Under the pieces are notes generated by a model. The model saw only the letters and a list, made by a program, of their open reading frames with translations. It was not told the origin of the DNA and searched no databases. Positions 32,580-32,973 of a stretch of 32,973 nt of DNA are shown here, piece by piece. This DNA comes from Kiritimatiellia bacterium (GTDB lineage Bacteria; Verrucomicrobiota; Kiritimatiellia; RFP12; UBA1067), in the NCBI GenBank assembly GCA_024405395.1, contig JAKSOW010000027.1, positions 1-32,973 of the forward strand, in the 5' to 3' direction. The position numbers were made by a program, and so were the translations under genes. How positions within the stretch are numbered: the stretch's first letter is position 1; every line of letters starts with the position of its first letter.

Positions 32580-32702
32580 TCAGCTTGAGTCAGAGCATCC
32601 CCACATCGTTGACGATGGCGTTGAAGTTCTAGTCGGCTTGCGCTCCGTGATTTGCACGACGTGTCCGTCAACCGTCTTCACAATGTAGTACCGAACTTTC
32701 AT
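32580..32702 (-). pseudogene. 40-codon ORF with a strong ribosome site, possibly the decayed start of a longer gene
   Basis: On the minus strand AAGGAG (32716-32711) is 8 bases before the ATG at 32702. The product begins MKVRYYIVKTVDGHVVQITE and becomes Ser/Thr-rich before a TGA. Shifting frame after about codon 23 gives a different plausible stretch (NFNAIVNDVGML, LKLKL, IKLLASKIA) broken by several isolated stop codons, which looks like a frameshifted and decayed gene. No family is recognised. Confidence 0.35.
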
Positions 32703-32746
32703 CTGTCATTCTCCTTGTGCGGATTGTGCCTGAACGGGGGATCGGA

Positions 32747-32763
32747 CGGGGTAGCCTACCCCG
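32747..32763. repeat. GC-rich 8-bp inverted repeat
   Basis: CGGGGTAG, one base, CTACCCCG: a near-perfect palindrome with a very small loop. No T-run follows on either strand, so it is not a standard terminator; it could be a protein site or RNA hairpin. Confidence 0.4.
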
Positions 32764-32880
32764 ACGCCCCCGCCGTCCCTCTCTGCCTGTGTTAGTTCCG
32801 CGAGCCGCCCGGAAATAAAGCGGAAAAGCGAAAAATCTTCAGCCCATCCCCGATAAGATTTATTACGCAACAAAATCTCA

Positions 32881-32909
32881 TTGACTCCGCGGGCGGTGGG
32901 TGGTATAAT
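32881..32909 (+). promoter_or_regulatory. near-consensus sigma70 promoter of the right-edge gene
   Basis: TTGACT (32881-32886), a 17-base spacer and TATAAT (32904-32909) preceded by TGG. The ATG at 32920 is 10 bases downstream. An AGATTT/AAATCT dyad (32856-32861 and 32873-32878) abuts the -35 box and may be an operator. Confidence 0.8.
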
Positions 32910-32919
32910 CTTCTCCGTC

Positions 32920-32973
32920 ATGGGAAAGGCGGCGAAAATGGCCAGAAGAAAGAGAGTGGGACTGCTCGTCAGA
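32920..32973 (+). CDS. start of a gene cut by the window edge, possibly an AraC/XylR-like regulator
   Basis: Only 18 codons are present. The first reads MGKAAKMARRKRVGLLVR if translation starts at 32920. ATG 32938 is an alternative, with GGGAAAGG about 8 bases upstream. The RRKRVGLLV start resembles XylR-like AraC regulators whose N-terminal sugar-binding domain begins with a basic stretch and a hydrophobic first strand. This is weak evidence from few residues. Confidence 0.45.
   Translation, partial: MGKAAKMARRKRVGLLVR

Larger units (their letters stand above)
32121..32919. other. intergenic region of about 800 bp between divergent genes, no confident gene
   Basis: It holds the Tad operon promoter, a 19-bp inverted repeat, a 22-bp tandem repeat block, a 40-codon minus-strand ORF with a strong ribosome site, a GC-rich hairpin and the promoter of the right-edge gene. 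Between 32203 and 32342 nothing clear is seen. The mix of repeats and a short possibly decayed ORF suggests the remains of a small mobile or repetitive element. Confidence 0.6.

Noticed and set aside
32706..32921. 71-codon minus-strand ORF opposite the right-edge promoter
   Set aside because: Its start overlaps the edge gene's start and a near-consensus promoter, it has no ribosome site, and its C-terminal part is low-complexity Gly/Val.

Overview
The window is a GC-rich (about 60% by eye), densely coded bacterial segment. It fits an anaerobic Gram-negative bacterium of the PVC superphylum, most likely a Kiritimatiellota/Lentisphaerota-type gut or sediment organism. That placement is an inference from gene content: several large signal-peptide-bearing carbohydrate-active proteins (TIM-barrel, beta-helix, DUF4832-like and DUF4091/GH123-like), a glycyl radical enzyme with its activase, a Tad pilus operon, and the start of a possible XylR-like regulator. 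I saw no rRNA, tRNA, CRISPR array or intact transposase.

Layout, left to right. Positions 1-6336 (+) hold the end of a secreted protein and a 1699-residue secreted fusion of a TIM barrel, a carbohydrate-binding-like region and a right-handed beta-helix. Positions 6343-11648 (+) look like one operon behind a sigma70-type promoter: a VOC-fold protein, DhaK, TatD, a glycyl radical enzyme (GRE) and its radical-SAM activase. The last three are joined by ATGA overlaps. Both the GRE and the activase carry N-terminal export-type signals (Sec-like and Tat-like), which is the most unusual thing here because known GREs are cytoplasmic. A perfect 12-bp hairpin lies in the first codons of tatD. Positions 11688-15082 (+) carry a branched-chain aminotransferase, a TrpB2-type tryptophan synthase and an EamA exporter. 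Positions 15079-17799 (+) carry an exported lactonase-like propeller and a DUF4832-like glycosidase-type protein. Positions 17824-25352 (+) start with secY, outside any ribosomal-protein cluster, followed by seven closely packed or overlapping genes: histidine phosphatase, DUF4091 protein, HAD phosphatase, thioesterase, MFS transporter and a cysteine-cluster protein.

On the minus strand, 32120 to 25333 is one compact Tad/Flp pilus operon: two small pilin-like proteins, TadE-like, a large TadG-like protein, a second TadE-like protein, a small exported protein, CpaB, an FHA-CpaF/TadA fusion ATPase and TadB. Its tail overlaps the convergent cysteine-cluster gene. TadC, TadZ, the secretin and the prepilin peptidase are not in the window. 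To the right is about 800 bp with no confident gene. It contains an inverted repeat, six 22-bp tandem repeats and a short or decayed ORF, then a near-consensus promoter driving a gene cut by the window edge.

Several promoters sit so close to the start codon that the messages should be leaderless or nearly so (15115, 32120, probably 12802, and 32920). Genes inside operons instead use Shine-Dalgarno sites or stop/start overlaps.
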